This document shows positions 63,818 through 64,000 of a stretch of 64,000 bases of DNA, in pieces. The DNA is taken from NCBI RefSeq assembly GCF_024757985.1, contig NZ_CP103289.1, positions 2,480,001 through 2,544,000 of the forward strand. The letters are read 5' to 3'. The position numbers and the translations under genes were made by a program. Each line of letters starts with the position of its first letter. The stretch's first letter is position 1. This DNA is from Cellulomonas sp. NS3. Lineage in GTDB: Bacteria; Actinomycetota; Actinomycetes; Actinomycetales; Cellulomonadaceae. The notes beneath the pieces are model-generated. The model saw only the letters and a program-made list of their open reading frames with translations. It was not told where the DNA came from and did no database searches.

Positions 63818-64000
63818 ATGTGGACCCTGTCCGGCTTCGCCGACGAGATCGACCCCGACCTGGAGACCCAGTGCGCCACGCTCGACGAGCTCGGCATCAC
63901 GCACATCGAGCTCCGCAGCGCCTGGGGCACCAACGTGCTGGACCTGAGCGACGAGCAGGTCGAGGAGGCTGCCGCGATCCTGGCGGCGCACGGCCTGTCC
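63818..64000 (+). CDS. sugar phosphate isomerase/epimerase (TIM barrel), 5' part only
   Basis: 61 codons before the window ends; ATG 63818 with GAGGAGA upstream. MWTLSGFADEIDPDLETQCA, LDELGITHIELRSAWGTNVL, LSDEQVEEAAAILAAHGLS match the N-terminus of xylose-isomerase-like TIM-barrel proteins (hydroxypyruvate isomerase/IolE type). Same unit as the GPH transporter. Confidence 0.85.
   Translation, partial: MWTLSGFADEIDPDLETQCATLDELGITHIELRSAWGTNVLDLSDEQVEEAAAILAAHGLS

Noticed and set aside
21139-64000. Search for a second copy of the tRNA-Val(GAC) 3' end (attR)
   Set aside because: Reading through the window I found no convincing copy; either it lies outside or was lost.

Overview
The window comes from a high-GC actinobacterium. 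The dense GTG/ATG overlaps, the order relA-apt-secFD-yajC-ruvBAC-yebC-pdxTS and thrS-HIT-pgsA-acyltransferase-pimA, an SsgA-like protein and phosphatidylinositol-mannoside genes point to Actinomycetota. Cellulomonas-like Micrococcales is an inference from overall gene style, not a proven assignment.

The window has two different halves. Positions 1 to about 21,210 are a conserved core, read almost entirely on the minus strand: stringent response (relA, cut by the window edge), purine salvage (apt), Sec translocation (secD, secF, yajC), Holliday-junction processing (ruvA, ruvB, ruvC), PLP synthesis (pdxS, pdxT), a translationally coupled block for the first steps of phosphatidylinositol mannoside synthesis (pgsA, acyltransferase, pimA) behind thrS and a HIT protein, then an SsgA-like protein, pabB/pabC and four tRNA genes (Val-CAC; Gly-GCC, Cys-GCA, Val-GAC).

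Downstream of tRNA-Val(GAC) the character changes. A tyrosine integrase that has lost its N-terminus and carries a 3' frameshift marks a likely old integration site. From about 21.3 to 33 kb there are small membrane proteins, a large unknown protein, an AraC regulator with three alpha/beta hydrolases, and several genes broken by one base (frameshifts near 21.43, 25.05 and 25.76 kb, a stop at codon 5 of an HNH gene). From 32.8 to 40.3 kb lies an intact TetR / MFS exporter / flavin monooxygenase / old-yellow-enzyme set, followed by a thioredoxin-reductase-like flavoprotein divergent from a cupin regulator.

From 40.3 to 48.7 kb the content is plasmid- or ICE-like: many short unknown proteins, a glutaredoxin, a DUF6573-like protein and a ParB-domain protein. 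A leader of about 320 bp, with two large hairpins and a Shine-Dalgarno sequence, is duplicated in front of both the DUF6573-like gene and parB. From 48.7 to 58.4 kb lie an IS5-type and an IS481-type element, an IS21 remnant with istB only, a sigma factor with a membrane partner, a secreted trypsin-like protease, and a single gene flanked by two related 26-bp palindromic sites. From 58.5 kb to the end the sequence looks chromosomal again: a divergent HATPase-PAS / PAS-GAF-PP2C pair (partner-switching type) and a GPH-family sugar symporter with a TIM-barrel isomerase running off the window.
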